A DNA stretch of 12,503 bases from Candidatus Stahliibacteriota bacterium (GTDB lineage: Bacteria; Hydrothermota; Tepidihabitantia; SM23-42), in the NCBI GenBank assembly GCA_030613445.1, contig JAUWLY010000048.1, forward strand, positions 1 through 12,503, in the 5' to 3' direction. Below are positions 1 through 6,989 of the stretch, in pieces. Within the stretch, counting starts at the first letter, position 1. Each line of letters starts with the position of its first letter. The notes below the pieces were generated by a model, which made no database searches, was not told the origin of the DNA, and saw only the letters and a list, made by a program, of their open reading frames with translations. A program made the translations under genes and the position numbers.

Positions 1-641
1 CGTGATTTAAATCTCAATGCAAAGATATTTTCAAGATGTCTGAGGTAATAGGTGAAGGCTTTCTGTTCTTCGTGCACTTTAGGATTCAAAGTAGGGAGAA
101 GAACGTCAGTCCGATGTTCTAAGTAATTAATCATATCTGCTGGTGTATCTAGGAACCTGCTAATATTCCAGAAATCCCGGAACGAAAGAATATGCACAGG
201 CACTTTCATTTTACTGAGAGGTGGTACTAACTCAGCAGGATCATAAGGTTCCGAACTGTGATGTAAGATGACTAAACCATAAAGCCATGGGAATTTATCT
301 ATTTCAAACGTAACACGTCCTCGCGTTTCGTTTTCTACATACTGCATTTTATTCATTTTTATTGCTCTGACGGCACCAGAAATTTGACCCAAGGCTTTTC
401 TTAGACGTTTGGCAGCCCATTCCAACGATTTATTTTTCTTGTCGTCTTTTGAAACACTAATTGCACGTGACTTGACTTCAATTATCAGTCCAACATCATC
501 AAATAATACCAGAACATCAGTAATCTCTTCTTTCTTATCTTCTCTCGGAGAACGAAATACGAAATTTGATGAGAAAACACCTTCAACCATAGATTGAACA
601 GCGTCCTCTGTTATGTCGCCGATATTAAGTTTGAACTGCAT
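1..641 (-). CDS. PD-(D/E)XK nuclease-like hypothetical protein, partial (3' end outside window)
   Basis: The frame is open from an ATG at 641 to the window edge (213 residues seen, no stop), so the C-terminus is missing. The N-terminal part looks like a PD-(D/E)XK nuclease fold: a hydrophobic strand ending in Asp42, then Glu55-Val-Lys57 on the next strand (D-x12-E-x-K), followed by an amphipathic helix with Gln86 in an A-x-x-Q-I-S-G-A context. This arrangement of putative metal-binding residues is known from restriction enzymes and many repair or defence nucleases. No signal peptide or membrane segment is visible. An in-frame TAA lies two codons upstream, so the start cannot move far. The SD is poor and the leader is about 70 nt from a good promoter at 713-740. 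I see the motif directly; nuclease activity is inferred. It could equally be a nuclease-related protein of unknown target. Confidence 0.72.
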   Translation of the reverse strand, partial: MQFKLNIGDITEDAVQSMVEGVFSSNFVFRSPREDKKEEITDVLVLFDDVGLIIEVKSRAISVSKDDKKNKSLEWAAKRLRKALGQISGAVRAIKMNKMQYVENETRGRVTFEIDKFPWLYGLVILHHSSEPYDPAELVPPLSKMKVPVHILSFRDFWNISRFLDTPADMINYLEHRTDVLLPTLNPKVHEEQKAFTYYLRHLENIFALRFKS

Positions 642-712
642 CTTAAGTTAGATCAGAACACCTTTTTACCTCATACAACTTTCATGCCACACCGTGACCT
701 CTTCAACAATAG

Positions 713-740
713 ATTATAGTAAAGTAATCTATCCTGTCAA
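713..740 (-). promoter_or_regulatory. Sigma-70-type promoter for the PD-(D/E)XK gene
   Basis: On the minus strand a perfect TTGACA (735-740) is followed, after exactly 16 bp, by a perfect TATAAT (713-718). It lies back-to-back with the plus-strand promoter of the zinc-ribbon gene; the two -35 boxes are only 4 bp apart. Unlike most promoters here it leaves a leader of about 70 nt. Confidence 0.7.
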
Positions 741-744
741 CCTC

Positions 745-772
745 TTGACACCCAGAATTCTATAGCTACAAT
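745..772 (+). promoter_or_regulatory. Sigma-70-type promoter for the zinc-ribbon gene
   Basis: TTGACA (745-750), 16 bp, TACAAT (767-772). The start codon GTG at 789 follows after 16 bp, with a G-run (780-784) that may serve as a weak SD. The promoter is divergent from the nuclease-like gene's promoter. Confidence 0.6.
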
Positions 773-788
773 ACTCCGTGGGGGTAAC

Positions 789-992
789 GTGAATTGTCCG
801 AAATGTAAAGCCGAATGCGTACCGTAAATCTCAGAGAACACCTGGTGCAAGTTCTACCTCTGTGAGAAGTGTCAACTGGTCTACACCGTGACGCACAAGT
901 GCAAGTTGTGCGGGGGAGACCATATACAAGCGCACAGGCTGAAGGATGGTGAGAGGATTGAGGAAGGGTATTTTATTTCAGATTGCAGATAA
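789..992 (+). pseudogene. Small zinc-ribbon protein interrupted by an in-frame TAA
   Basis: Reading from GTG at 789 gives a 67-residue zinc-ribbon protein if the TAA at 825-827 (codon 13) is read through. Cysteines occur as C-x2-C (residues 3 and 6), Cys10, Cys20, C-x2-C (25 and 28), C-x2-C (38 and 41) and Cys66, interleaved with aromatic and charged residues typical of a small treble-clef or rubredoxin-like metal site. The frame is otherwise clean to TAA at 990-992 and is preceded by a good promoter, so the nonsense codon looks recent. There is no ATG after the stop to restart from. It is the only plus-strand gene in the window. Possible explanations are a pseudogene, a sequencing error or stop recoding; I favour pseudogene. 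No function can be assigned beyond zinc binding. Confidence 0.6.
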
Positions 993-1011
993 GATAATTA
1001 TAATATCAAAA

Positions 1012-1250
1012 CCAAAATGCTATAGTTTCTTTCTTAAACAATGTATAAACCCACCGTATTACCTTTTTGTACGGATTGTAACAGGTTTGTTTTGTTGAAC
1101 TAATAACAATATATTACACGCATGATGGAATCCAATTATACGGCCGTTTTATTAGGGGTTAGCTGTTAGGTTCTAATCAGACGAAGGAATAGTATTACGT
1201 AAGATGTTACAGACAACAAACAGGCAAAGTATTGAGGGTGCCGTTTGAAG
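1012..1250 (-). repeat. Intergenic repeat, long form, copy 1
   Basis: About 239 bp, the leftmost copy of the repeat family. It shares with the other long copies a block around TTAAACAATGTATAAAC, a block with CCGTA and TACGG arms 11-12 nt apart, and a terminal block ending GAGGGTGCCGTTTGAA. Its left half is nearly identical to copy 6 and its right half matches copy 2. A further match (CCAGCAAAATTT, 1254-1265) is shared with the flank of copy 4. It begins just after the stop of the 1303-3345 gene. With its flanks it fills the gene-free stretch 993-1302. Confidence 0.9.
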
Positions 1251-1302
1251 TATCCAGCAAAATTTCGTAGGTTCATGATATTATCACATAGAGAATATAT
1301 CG

Positions 1303-3345
1303 CTACCAGATCTTAAGTTGTTGTTCCACCTGTCGCATACTATCTAAATCGACGAGTTTTCTTGTATATTCATTAAATATATCAAGACGGTATACATAAA
1401 TTGGTGTCTTAACAGACCATGTTGAACCAAGCAAACCTGATGGATAAAGTTTTACTTTTATACCATTGCTTTCATAAGCAAATTCTCCAGGTTCAAAGAT
1501 TTTCTCTGGCGGAGCTTTCAATTTCCCCAAAACTGCTTGATACATCGAAGAATCAGGATTGTATTTCAGTAACCACGTTTCTGCTAGTCTTAGGTATTTG
1601 TATATGCTCGATAATGGATGAATAATAGAATAGTTGTATATTTTATCTCTATCTTGAACCGTATATATATATGGCTTTTTTTCATCAATTATTTCCACAA
1701 CTTTTTGTAGCCAAATCTCGACAATATCATGCGAATTGGGTATTTTATTGCTGATAAGTAAAATACCCAAAATTGAAAACCCAGCATGTAAGTATTTATC
1801 ATATTGTGGCTGACAATCAACACGAAAATCAAAAGTCCTCTTTATAGAATTCAAAAAGATATTGAAAACATCCTTTTCAATAAACACGAGAAGCCTATTT
1901 TTGCATTCCTCATTTTCTATAGTAGGAATATATTCAATAATCTTCAGACTGATCCAATAAACATGGTCCAGAATTCTGCTTATTTCAAGGTGTTTTTGCT
2001 TCGCTAGACCAGCAATTATACCTTCTCTTATACCATTGAACAAAGTTGTGATTACATGAAAACCAACAGAATTTTCCGCAATCATTATTTGAACAGCGTT
2101 ATTGCATAATACAGCAAGTCCGTGTTCAGCTGTTGCTCCTGCAAATGGTTGTAAGTTTGATCTATTAAAAGTTCGATTACTATCCTCAAAATAGAATTTG
2201 ATATATTCTGCTATTAAAGCTGATATTTTCTTAAGAACTCTGTCTCTCCCAATTTTTATTTTTTGAACATTGATTATTGAGTAATTTAGTACATAAGCAA
2301 GACCCCAATTTGCTTTTGTTGAAATATAGTCACCAACTACACCGTATTGTACAGTCATTTGAATGCTTATGTTCTGTAGCTTTTCGATTATTGACAGCAT
2401 GGTTTCAGGAAATCCTGCATCAATTGATTTTTTGGCGATATCGATCAAGTGATCACATATACGTGATGGTGTTGTAGATGTTTCTTTCTCAACTTCTTTA
2501 CTTAGTATTCTTTCCATTATATCAACAAAACCTGTTGCAATCGTGTTAATTCCCTGATTGGCATGAGCCGGCTTTATTATTAGAGAGGATTCTGAAATTC
2601 TATATAGACAATGAACAAGCGAGGCCATTATTCTATCATGAGATTCGCGTGATGTAATATTGTCTATTTCAATAATTCTTTCCTGTATATAGACTAGAAA
2701 AATATCATATTCTATGGAATAATCTTTCCTTAATACAATGTATTCATGAACTATGCCTATAACATTCTTCATAACCGATTCTACAATTTCAAATCGATTT
2801 TCATGAACAGCTATACGAGCAACATCGAATACTATCTCCATTTCATTTTTTAACCATTCTGTGATCAACGGTGATACCTCAAACTTCTCGTCCGTGTTTG
2901 ACACATTCACCATTTTCAATCTTTCCCGTATTTCCTGCTCCGCTTTTTTAAACTTTTGTCTAGTTTGCACGTTTATTTTATTCACTATTTCTTTTACATG
3001 ATTTCTTACATCAAGAAGGTAAAAACTTCGCCGTATAAGATTTAATAAAACTATAACCGCAATGATACCAAGTATAAAGCTGACTATTATTCTTAGAATA
3101 TGTTGGGGTAAACCAAGTAATACCAGACTATATGAAAATGTGATTGCAAGATAAAGAATTGATGCCCTGAAGATTCTATCGTACTGTATTCGCTTAGCAA
3201 AATCGGAGGAGTATTTTCCAATAAGATTTTGCACTGGGAGAGTCAAGAATGCCAAGATTATTGCTAGAATCGTACCAATAAAAGAAAGGTTTGCTATTAT
3301 AATTTTATCATAGTTACTTATCAGTGATGACGCAATATCTTCCAT
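1303..3345 (-). CDS. Large membrane-anchored protein with cytoplasmic helical domain, unknown function
   Basis: 680 residues. Three hydrophobic segments lie near the N-terminus (about 15-37, 62-79 and 83-104); a basic and polar loop separates the first two. The remaining ~575 residues look soluble and helical, starting with a charged coiled-coil-like stretch (about 110-145) rich in Lys, Glu and Arg. No catalytic motif is recognisable, and I cannot place it in a named family. Its ATG shares one base with the TAA of the upstream gene (TAATG) and has no SD of its own, so it is probably translated by coupling with the ExoX-C-like/zinc-finger protein. The pair forms a two-gene operon driven from 3934-3961. 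A membrane protein paired with a nucleic-acid-type protein is compatible with a defence or sensing pair, but that is only a guess. A repeat copy follows its stop. Confidence 0.85.
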   Translation of the reverse strand: MEDIASSLISNYDKIIIANLSFIGTILAIILAFLTLPVQNLIGKYSSDFAKRIQYDRIFRASILYLAITFSYSLVLLGLPQHILRIIVSFILGIIAVIVLLNLIRRSFYLLDVRNHVKEIVNKINVQTRQKFKKAEQEIRERLKMVNVSNTDEKFEVSPLITEWLKNEMEIVFDVARIAVHENRFEIVESVMKNVIGIVHEYIVLRKDYSIEYDIFLVYIQERIIEIDNITSRESHDRIMASLVHCLYRISESSLIIKPAHANQGINTIATGFVDIMERILSKEVEKETSTTPSRICDHLIDIAKKSIDAGFPETMLSIIEKLQNISIQMTVQYGVVGDYISTKANWGLAYVLNYSIINVQKIKIGRDRVLKKISALIAEYIKFYFEDSNRTFNRSNLQPFAGATAEHGLAVLCNNAVQIMIAENSVGFHVITTLFNGIREGIIAGLAKQKHLEISRILDHVYWISLKIIEYIPTIENEECKNRLLVFIEKDVFNIFLNSIKRTFDFRVDCQPQYDKYLHAGFSILGILLISNKIPNSHDIVEIWLQKVVEIIDEKKPYIYTVQDRDKIYNYSIIHPLSSIYKYLRLAETWLLKYNPDSSMYQAVLGKLKAPPEKIFEPGEFAYESNGIKVKLYPSGLLGSTWSVKTPIYVYRLDIFNEYTRKLVDLDSMRQVEQQLKIW

Positions 3346-3836
3346 TAAAAATTTACGAAATTTTTAGGATCATTAAAAAAACTTTCCATTCTCTTTTGAG
3401 TCATTCTACAGGAAGAGTTCTTGAAATATGCACGTTTAATTGCTTTGACTAAGAACCGACCTCCCATTTTGTCATAATTTCTAAAGATATTAGGTGGAAA
3501 AAATGCAGGTTTACATGCAATTGAGTATGAACTACCTTGTGGTGCACATGAGTCACAATCAAAAGCCACACCGACTAATCCACCACTTGAAGGATGTTCT
3601 GTTAGAAACATTCTGGTTATTGGTCTCTTCTTGCACCACGTACACAGTCCTGGAATTTTAAGAAGCGATGCCCGCCTATATAATTCATTAAATCTGTGAC
3701 GTTCGCTTGATGTAAACTTCAGCGGATCATTGTGAATATTCTTTCCAACAATAAACTCAACATAGCCTGGATCGTGAAAAAAAAGCCATTCCAATGTTTT
3801 TCCTATATATCTACCAAATGATAATTTGTAAGCCAC
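3345..3836 (-). CDS. ExoX C-terminal-like domain plus zinc-finger protein
   Basis: 163 residues from GTG at 3836. I chose this start because an excellent SD (GAGGAGG) lies just upstream; the longer reading from ATG at 3875 would run through the SD. Residues about 5-30 (F-G-R-Y-I-G-K-T-L ... H-D-P-G-Y) match the pattern of the small ExoX C-terminal-like domain (FGKYKGK ... DPxYL), found at the ends of exonucleases and in stand-alone proteins. A central zinc site is formed by C-x2-C at 65-68 and C-x2-C at 94-97. A basic tail follows. No nuclease active site of its own is visible. First gene of a two-gene operon; its TAA overlaps the membrane protein's ATG by one base. The function is probably nucleic-acid binding, by inference from the domains. 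Confidence 0.75.
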   Translation of the reverse strand: MAYKLSFGRYIGKTLEWLFFHDPGYVEFIVGKNIHNDPLKFTSSERHRFNELYRRASLLKIPGLCTWCKKRPITRMFLTEHPSSGGLVGVAFDCDSCAPQGSSYSIACKPAFFPPNIFRNYDKMGGRFLVKAIKRAYFKNSSCRMTQKRMESFFNDPKNFVNF

Positions 3837-3933
3837 CGCCACCTCCTCTACATACCATACAAATAATAGGCACATCTGACCTAATGCTATAAAATATTTT
3901 AGCCAAACATACCTTCTCTTATCAAACCATTTA

Positions 3934-3961
3934 ATTGTATCAGGAATTGTGATATTGTCAA
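3934..3961 (-). promoter_or_regulatory. Promoter of the ExoX-C-like / membrane-protein operon
   Basis: Minus-strand TTGACA (3956-3961), 16 bp, TACAAT (3934-3939). About 97 bp separate the -10 from the GTG at 3836, a longer leader than at the other array promoters. Together with repeat copy 2 it fills most of the gene-free stretch 3837-4231. Confidence 0.65.
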
Positions 3962-3970
3962 GTTTTGTTT

Positions 3971-4216
3971 AACTCATGCAGAATACTATAGTTTCCTTCT
4001 TAAACAATGTATAAACCCACCGTATTACTCTGTTTGTACGGATTGTAACAGGTTTGTTTGGCTGAACCAATAAAATATATTACCCTTCTTTTAGAATCCT
4101 GTTATACTGCTGTTTTATTAGGGGTTAGCTGTTGGGTTCTAATCAGACAAACGAATAGTATTATGTAGGATATGATAGACAATAAACAGGTAAAGTATTG
4201 AGGGTACCGTTTCAGT
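3971..4216 (-). repeat. Intergenic repeat, long form, copy 2
   Basis: About 246 bp. Its left half resembles copy 4 (GGCTGAACC block) and its right half copy 1 (TTAGCTGTT ... TTCTAATCAGAC block). It ends 15 bp from the stop of the 4232-4840 gene. The promoter-proximal end contains, on the minus strand, GTTAAAC just before the -35 of the next operon. A 5-bp hairpin (CAGTT/AACTG, 4213-4228) straddles the gene-side boundary. Confidence 0.9.
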
Positions 4217-4231
4217 TAGTGAAAACTGTTA

Positions 4232-4840
4232 TCAATTCCAACTAACATTGCCATTTTCATCTCTTGGATAATTATCATCAATTTCTGTAAATAGGGTAAC
4301 GTCGACATCGCCTTTTCTTTTTAGAACCCTTGTCGCATGCAGCCACTTGTTTTCAACGCGTATCATTCGTAAATGTTGGACTGTAAAACCATTGCGGGCA
4401 ACTATGAATATATTGAATCTTAGTTCTTTTTGATTACTTAAATCTAAGGGGTCAATCAGCATTCGTGCCGTATGAGGGTGAATATTACCCATTTGTATGA
4501 TATCCCGCATTGACATTACCTGTTGAAGAGTCGAACCAGTTGTTATCTGAGATATCGTTGCTAAATCAACAATATCGATTTGAACATCATATACAGGATA
4601 ATCTCCCCCATTATTGACCACCCATGTTCCGCTGTTGCCATCACCGCTAATACTACCAATATCCACATAACAGAAACTATTGCCTCCAGTTACGTGCGAT
4701 AATATATATTCATCTTTCTCGATGATTTCTTCTTTTGCTTTCATTAGAGCGGCATTAGACTGGAACCAAAGCAACACCGCACCTACACCAGATGAAATAG
4801 CACCACCGATTACTAAAACATGACCGATTTGTATACTCAT
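4232..4840 (-). CDS. Membrane-anchored protein of unknown function
   Basis: 202 residues from ATG at 4840, chosen for its SD (GAGGAGG, 5-6 nt spacing); the longer reading to 4885 would run through the promoter. A single hydrophobic segment (about residues 5-26) is followed by a charged helical stretch (about 28-45, Lys/Glu rich). Then comes a probably beta-rich domain starting T-G-G-N-S-F-C-Y and containing a V-V-N-N-G-G-D-Y-P-V-Y-D-V pattern that I associate with uncharacterised bacterial proteins. The topology suggests an N-terminal anchor with the soluble domain on one side of the membrane. No catalytic motif is seen. It is a single-gene module with its own promoter and a repeat copy on each side. 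Confidence 0.8.
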   Translation of the reverse strand: MSIQIGHVLVIGGAISSGVGAVLLWFQSNAALMKAKEEIIEKDEYILSHVTGGNSFCYVDIGSISGDGNSGTWVVNNGGDYPVYDVQIDIVDLATISQITTGSTLQQVMSMRDIIQMGNIHPHTARMLIDPLDLSNQKELRFNIFIVARNGFTVQHLRMIRVENKWLHATRVLKRKGDVDVTLFTEIDDNYPRDENGNVSWN

Positions 4841-4859
4841 ATTATCCTCCTCTGAATAC

Positions 4860-4885
4860 ACTATAGAATTTCTATTGTTTGTCAA
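4860..4885 (-). promoter_or_regulatory. Promoter of the 4232-4840 gene, with embedded palindrome
   Basis: Minus-strand TTGACA (4880-4885) followed by TATAGT (4860-4865) at only 14 bp, the one exception to the 16-bp rule here; a 16-bp reading gives a poor -10. A perfect palindrome, ATAGAA-T-TTCTAT (4863-4875), overlaps the -10 and spacer and could be an operator. The -10 lies 19 bp from the ATG. Confidence 0.45.
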
Positions 4886-4904
4886 TCCAGTTTATCAAGC
4901 GATT

Positions 4905-4943
4905 AATCAACAAACAGGCAAAGTGTTGAGAGTACCGTTTCAG
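4905..4943 (-). repeat. Intergenic repeat, short form, copy 3
   Basis: Only the gene-proximal end of the repeat (ACAAACAGGCAAAGTG ... GTACCGTTTCAG) is present, between the stop of 4968-5366 and the promoter of 4232-4840. The outer GATGTTATAG block of the other short copies is degraded here. Confidence 0.7.
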
Positions 4944-4967
4944 ATTGTGCGGGTTATCTTGCCTTAA

Positions 4968-5366
4968 CTACTTTTCTTTAAACAGAAACACTGTATCTCT
5001 CTTGTCAAATAATGTTAGAAGAGGTAGATTATATTCAGAAATAACTGAATCATCAATTTGTCCTCTGAAATTATAATAATTATAAAAAGTATCTGCGCCT
5101 ACGATGCTATCGAAATGAAAAGCAGAACCGATATATACTTTACCTATAGAAGGTGCTTTTATATACAAAGCAGAAGGCAGGTAATGAACCAAATCACACC
5201 GTTCAATACTGTTTGGTTTCATTGTCATTAAATATAAGGTGTCTACGTATAAACAGACGTTATGTTCCGTTTGATTTTTGAAGGTAATATGTACTATGGG
5301 TAGCCTACATGAAATTGAGAGAATTATTACAATCCCAATAATAAGAATTAACCGATTAATTTTCAA
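4968..5366 (-). CDS. Small lipoprotein-like protein; start region possibly frameshifted
   Basis: 132 residues from TTG at 5366. The N-terminus is a basic, hydrophobic signal-like stretch ending L-S-I-S-C (Cys20), a weak lipobox. The remainder looks like a small beta-rich exported domain with no known motif. The TTG has a poor SD. A better-placed ATG at 5379 sits behind GAGGAAGGG at the right distance, but its frame closes after seven codons. Removing one base from the GGG at about 5368-5370 would join ATG to the main frame and give a more normal signal peptide (MRKGLKINR...). So either the TTG is used or the gene carries a one-base insertion. It is a single-gene module with its own promoter at 5398-5425. 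Confidence 0.65.
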   Translation of the reverse strand: MKINRLILIIGIVIILSISCRLPIVHITFKNQTEHNVCLYVDTLYLMTMKPNSIERCDLVHYLPSALYIKAPSIGKVYIGSAFHFDSIVGADTFYNYYNFRGQIDDSVISEYNLPLLTLFDKRDTVFLFKEK

Positions 5367-5397
5367 TCCCTTTTCTCATATCCCTTCCTCTATAAAT

Positions 5398-5425
5398 ATT
5401 ATAAGAGTAATTTAGGTGTTGTCAA
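5398..5425 (-). promoter_or_regulatory. Promoter of the small lipoprotein-like gene
   Basis: Perfect minus-strand TTGACA (5420-5425), 16 bp, perfect TATAAT (5398-5403). The -10 is 18 bp from the ATG at 5379. Its first ten bases from the -35 (TTGACAACAC) and the -10 are the same as in the promoter at 12421-12448, although the genes are unrelated. Confidence 0.8.
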
Positions 5426-5432
5426 GACTCCT

Positions 5433-5690
5433 TCACCTCACCAGGATGTTGTAGTTTCCTTCTTAAACAATGTATAAACCCACCGTATTCCCTGTTTGTA
5501 CGGATTGTAACGGATTTGTTTGGCTGAACCGATAATAAATATTACCTTCTTTGTGGAATCCTGTAATATCACTGTTTTATTAGGGGGCAGGTTATGGTTT
5601 CATCAGACAATGACTGGTTAGATTGTGTCCAACTCACCAGGATGTTATAGACAACAAACAGGCAATAAAATATTAAGGATACCGTTTGAG
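5433..5690 (-). repeat. Intergenic repeat, long form, copy 4
   Basis: About 258 bp. A motif of about 20 bp, CTCACCAGGATGTT[A/G]TAG, occurs at the outer edge (5436-5454) and again inside (5632-5650), so a unit of about 196 bp is bounded by direct repeats. The left half is of the copy 2 type, the right half of the copy 6 type. The CCAGCAAAATTT extension (5694-5705) is shared with copy 1. With its promoter it explains most of the gene-free stretch 5367-5807. Confidence 0.9.
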
Positions 5691-5742
5691 GTTACCAGCA
5701 AAATTTGACAGATGGCTTGGATTTGGGATTATTTCAGAAAAT

Positions 5743-5765
5743 AGAGGGGTTTTCAGGGAACCTCT
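5743..5765 (-). terminator. Weak candidate Rho-independent terminator
   Basis: About 40 bp past the stop of the 5808-6338 gene, the minus strand reads AGAGG ... CCTCT with an imperfectly paired, extended stem, followed by a short T-rich run (ATTTTC). The stem is short and the T-tract brief, so this is tentative. Confidence 0.3.
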
Positions 5766-5807
5766 AAACTCCTTTACATTTGTGCTTCTTTTGTTAAATC
5801 ATATTAC

Positions 5808-6338
5808 TTACTTCATCTGTAGAGAACTGTTTAATCCTAATTTCTTTATACAGTCTCCTCTTTGCGAAAGTATCTGCTTCAACATCTCTCTATTTTTTGG
5901 ATACGATTGCTTTAGAAATGCATTGTAATCCACCTGTGATATTTTCATTATTTCATCTATCTGCTTTAAACAATCTCGTTCGTATTTAATAGCAATAACT
6001 GTAACCTTCACATAATCACACCAATCATTGTCTAATAGTGCGGCTCGACCCAATGCCCCCTCTAGAATATTACATAAGCGACCCAAAGAGTCGCAACGAG
6101 CACCCTTTGCTATGAGAGTATCAGTATTTGTCTCAAGTGCTTTCTGAAATGATTTTGAATTCTCACACTTCAATTCTAATAGTCCTACATAAAAATCAAT
6201 AAATTCGTTAGTAGCAATTATGTATTGGTCATGAGTATTTATCAGTCGTTGTTGCATTGGGTTCTTATCTTGCTTACAATTCAATAAACCGATGAAGCAT
6301 AATATGATTATATAGGACAAAAAACTTGTTCTTTTCAT
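5808..6338 (-). CDS. Putative lipoprotein, unknown function
   Basis: 176 residues from ATG at 6338, chosen for its SD (AAAGGAG, about 4 nt away); a longer reading to 6380 has no SD. The signal peptide M-K-R-T-S followed by a hydrophobic core ends G-L-L-N-C, giving a lipidation Cys at residue 21, although Asn at -1 is unusual. The mature part is helical, with several cysteines (Cys56, Cys79, Cys86, Cys104, Cys121 and Cys155 approximately), suggesting disulfides in an extracytoplasmic location. The gap of 48 nt from the upstream membrane-protein gene contains no repeat copy and no clear promoter, so the two are probably one operon. No family recognised. Confidence 0.75.
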   Translation of the reverse strand: MKRTSFLSYIIILCFIGLLNCKQDKNPMQQRLINTHDQYIIATNEFIDFYVGLLELKCENSKSFQKALETNTDTLIAKGARCDSLGRLCNILEGALGRAALLDNDWCDYVKVTVIAIKYERDCLKQIDEIMKISQVDYNAFLKQSYPKNREMLKQILSQRGDCIKKLGLNSSLQMK

Positions 6339-6360
6339 CTCTCTCCTTTGGACTATGTAA

Positions 6361-6382
6361 GAATGTCTAAAAGTTGACATTC
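6361..6382. other. Inverted repeat between the two genes of an operon
   Basis: A perfect 7-bp inverted repeat, GAATGTC/GACATTC with an 8-nt loop, sits between the stop of the frameshifted membrane-protein gene and the start of the lipoprotein gene. There is no T-tract, so it is not a standard terminator. It may be an mRNA processing or attenuation hairpin, or a protein-binding site. Confidence 0.4.
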
Positions 6383-6386
6383 CAGT

Positions 6387-6837
6387 CTATTTTGTCTCCT
6401 CATTTATTATTTCAACATTTTTAAAATATTTCGTGGCATTTTCATTTAACAGATAGTATACGATTGCAATGCATATTATTATTCTAATCACTGATATAAA
6501 TATGGATAGTATGAAGGCATCTGGTTGGAACGCAGATTTTAGAATCCCCCCGATAATTCCTACGAAACCCAATACTATAACTGCATATCTGACAAAATTA
6601 ATCCCTTTCGACAATCCTCTACCCATAAGAAAAAACAAAGCACACCATATGAAATCGTAAATCAAGAGGAAAATCCAAGATGGCTTTATGCCGATTAGAT
6701 GCAGTGTAAAAGGGATACGATAAACAGCATCTCTGCCACCAACCAACTTCCCGAGAGCATAATTCAATTCCAGCATTTATATACAAGCAAATTGATATTA
6801 GTTGCACTCCACTTGGTGGTTTTTTCTTCAATATCAT
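6387..6837 (-). pseudogene. Small four-helix membrane protein, frameshifted near its start
   Basis: Two overlapping frames together make one plausible protein of about 149 residues. The first begins at ATG 6837 behind AAGGGGAA and gives a K-P-P-S-G-V-Q-L-I-S-I start, a pattern common at the first helix of small multi-pass proteins (RPxGV.LIaily). At about 6755-6776 the sense passes to the next frame, which continues with three more hydrophobic helices (about residues 33-52, 61-82 and 87-112 counted from the ATG at 6776) and a charged C-terminus. The second frame alone could start at ATG 6776, but it has no SD and a TAA lies immediately before it. Joining the frames requires one extra or two missing bases. 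Either a recent frameshift, a sequencing error or a real downstream start; I favour a frameshift. No function known. Confidence 0.6.
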
Positions 6838-6864
6838 TTCCCCTTTTCCTTCTACAATATGATT

Positions 6865-6892
6865 ATTATATCTATTTGAATATATAAATCAA
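6865..6892 (-). promoter_or_regulatory. Promoter of the membrane-protein/lipoprotein module
   Basis: Minus-strand TTGATT (6887-6892), 16 bp, perfect TATAAT (6865-6870), 27 bp before the ATG at 6837. Confidence 0.6.
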
Positions 6893-6900
6893 CACAACAG

Positions 6901-6958
6901 TCCAATTCATCAGGATGTTATAGACAACAAACAGGTAATCTATTGAGGGTGCCGTTCG
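6901..6958 (-). repeat. Intergenic repeat, short form, copy 5
   Basis: 58 bp: TTCATCAGGATGTTATAG followed directly by ACAACAAACAGG and the terminal GAGGGTGCCGTT block. It is what a long copy would look like with the ~200-bp unit between its two direct repeats removed. It lies between the stop of 6990-7262 and the next promoter. Confidence 0.85.
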
Positions 6959-6989
6959 CTCAAACATGGTTGGGAGGATAACTCAATAT

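Noticed and set aside
3345..3875. ATG at 3875 as start of the ExoX-C-like protein
   Set aside because: The extra 13 residues are encoded across the strong SD that serves GTG 3836, and the domain match starts only after that.
5620..5637. GTTAGAT-TGT-GTCCAAC as a pair of facing integrase core sites in copies 4 and 6
   Set aside because: Both heptamers fit the core consensus, but they lie only 3 bp apart and face each other as a tiny dyad, so they cannot bound a cassette. Kept only as a dyad in the right-half type.
5686..5928. 80-codon plus-strand frame
   Set aside because: Runs from the repeat into the antisense of the lipoprotein gene; no SD.
6619..6837. A separate 72-residue protein from ATG 6837
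   Set aside because: Only its first ~26 residues look like protein; the rest is out of frame with the membrane helices that follow. Treated as the start of the frameshifted gene.
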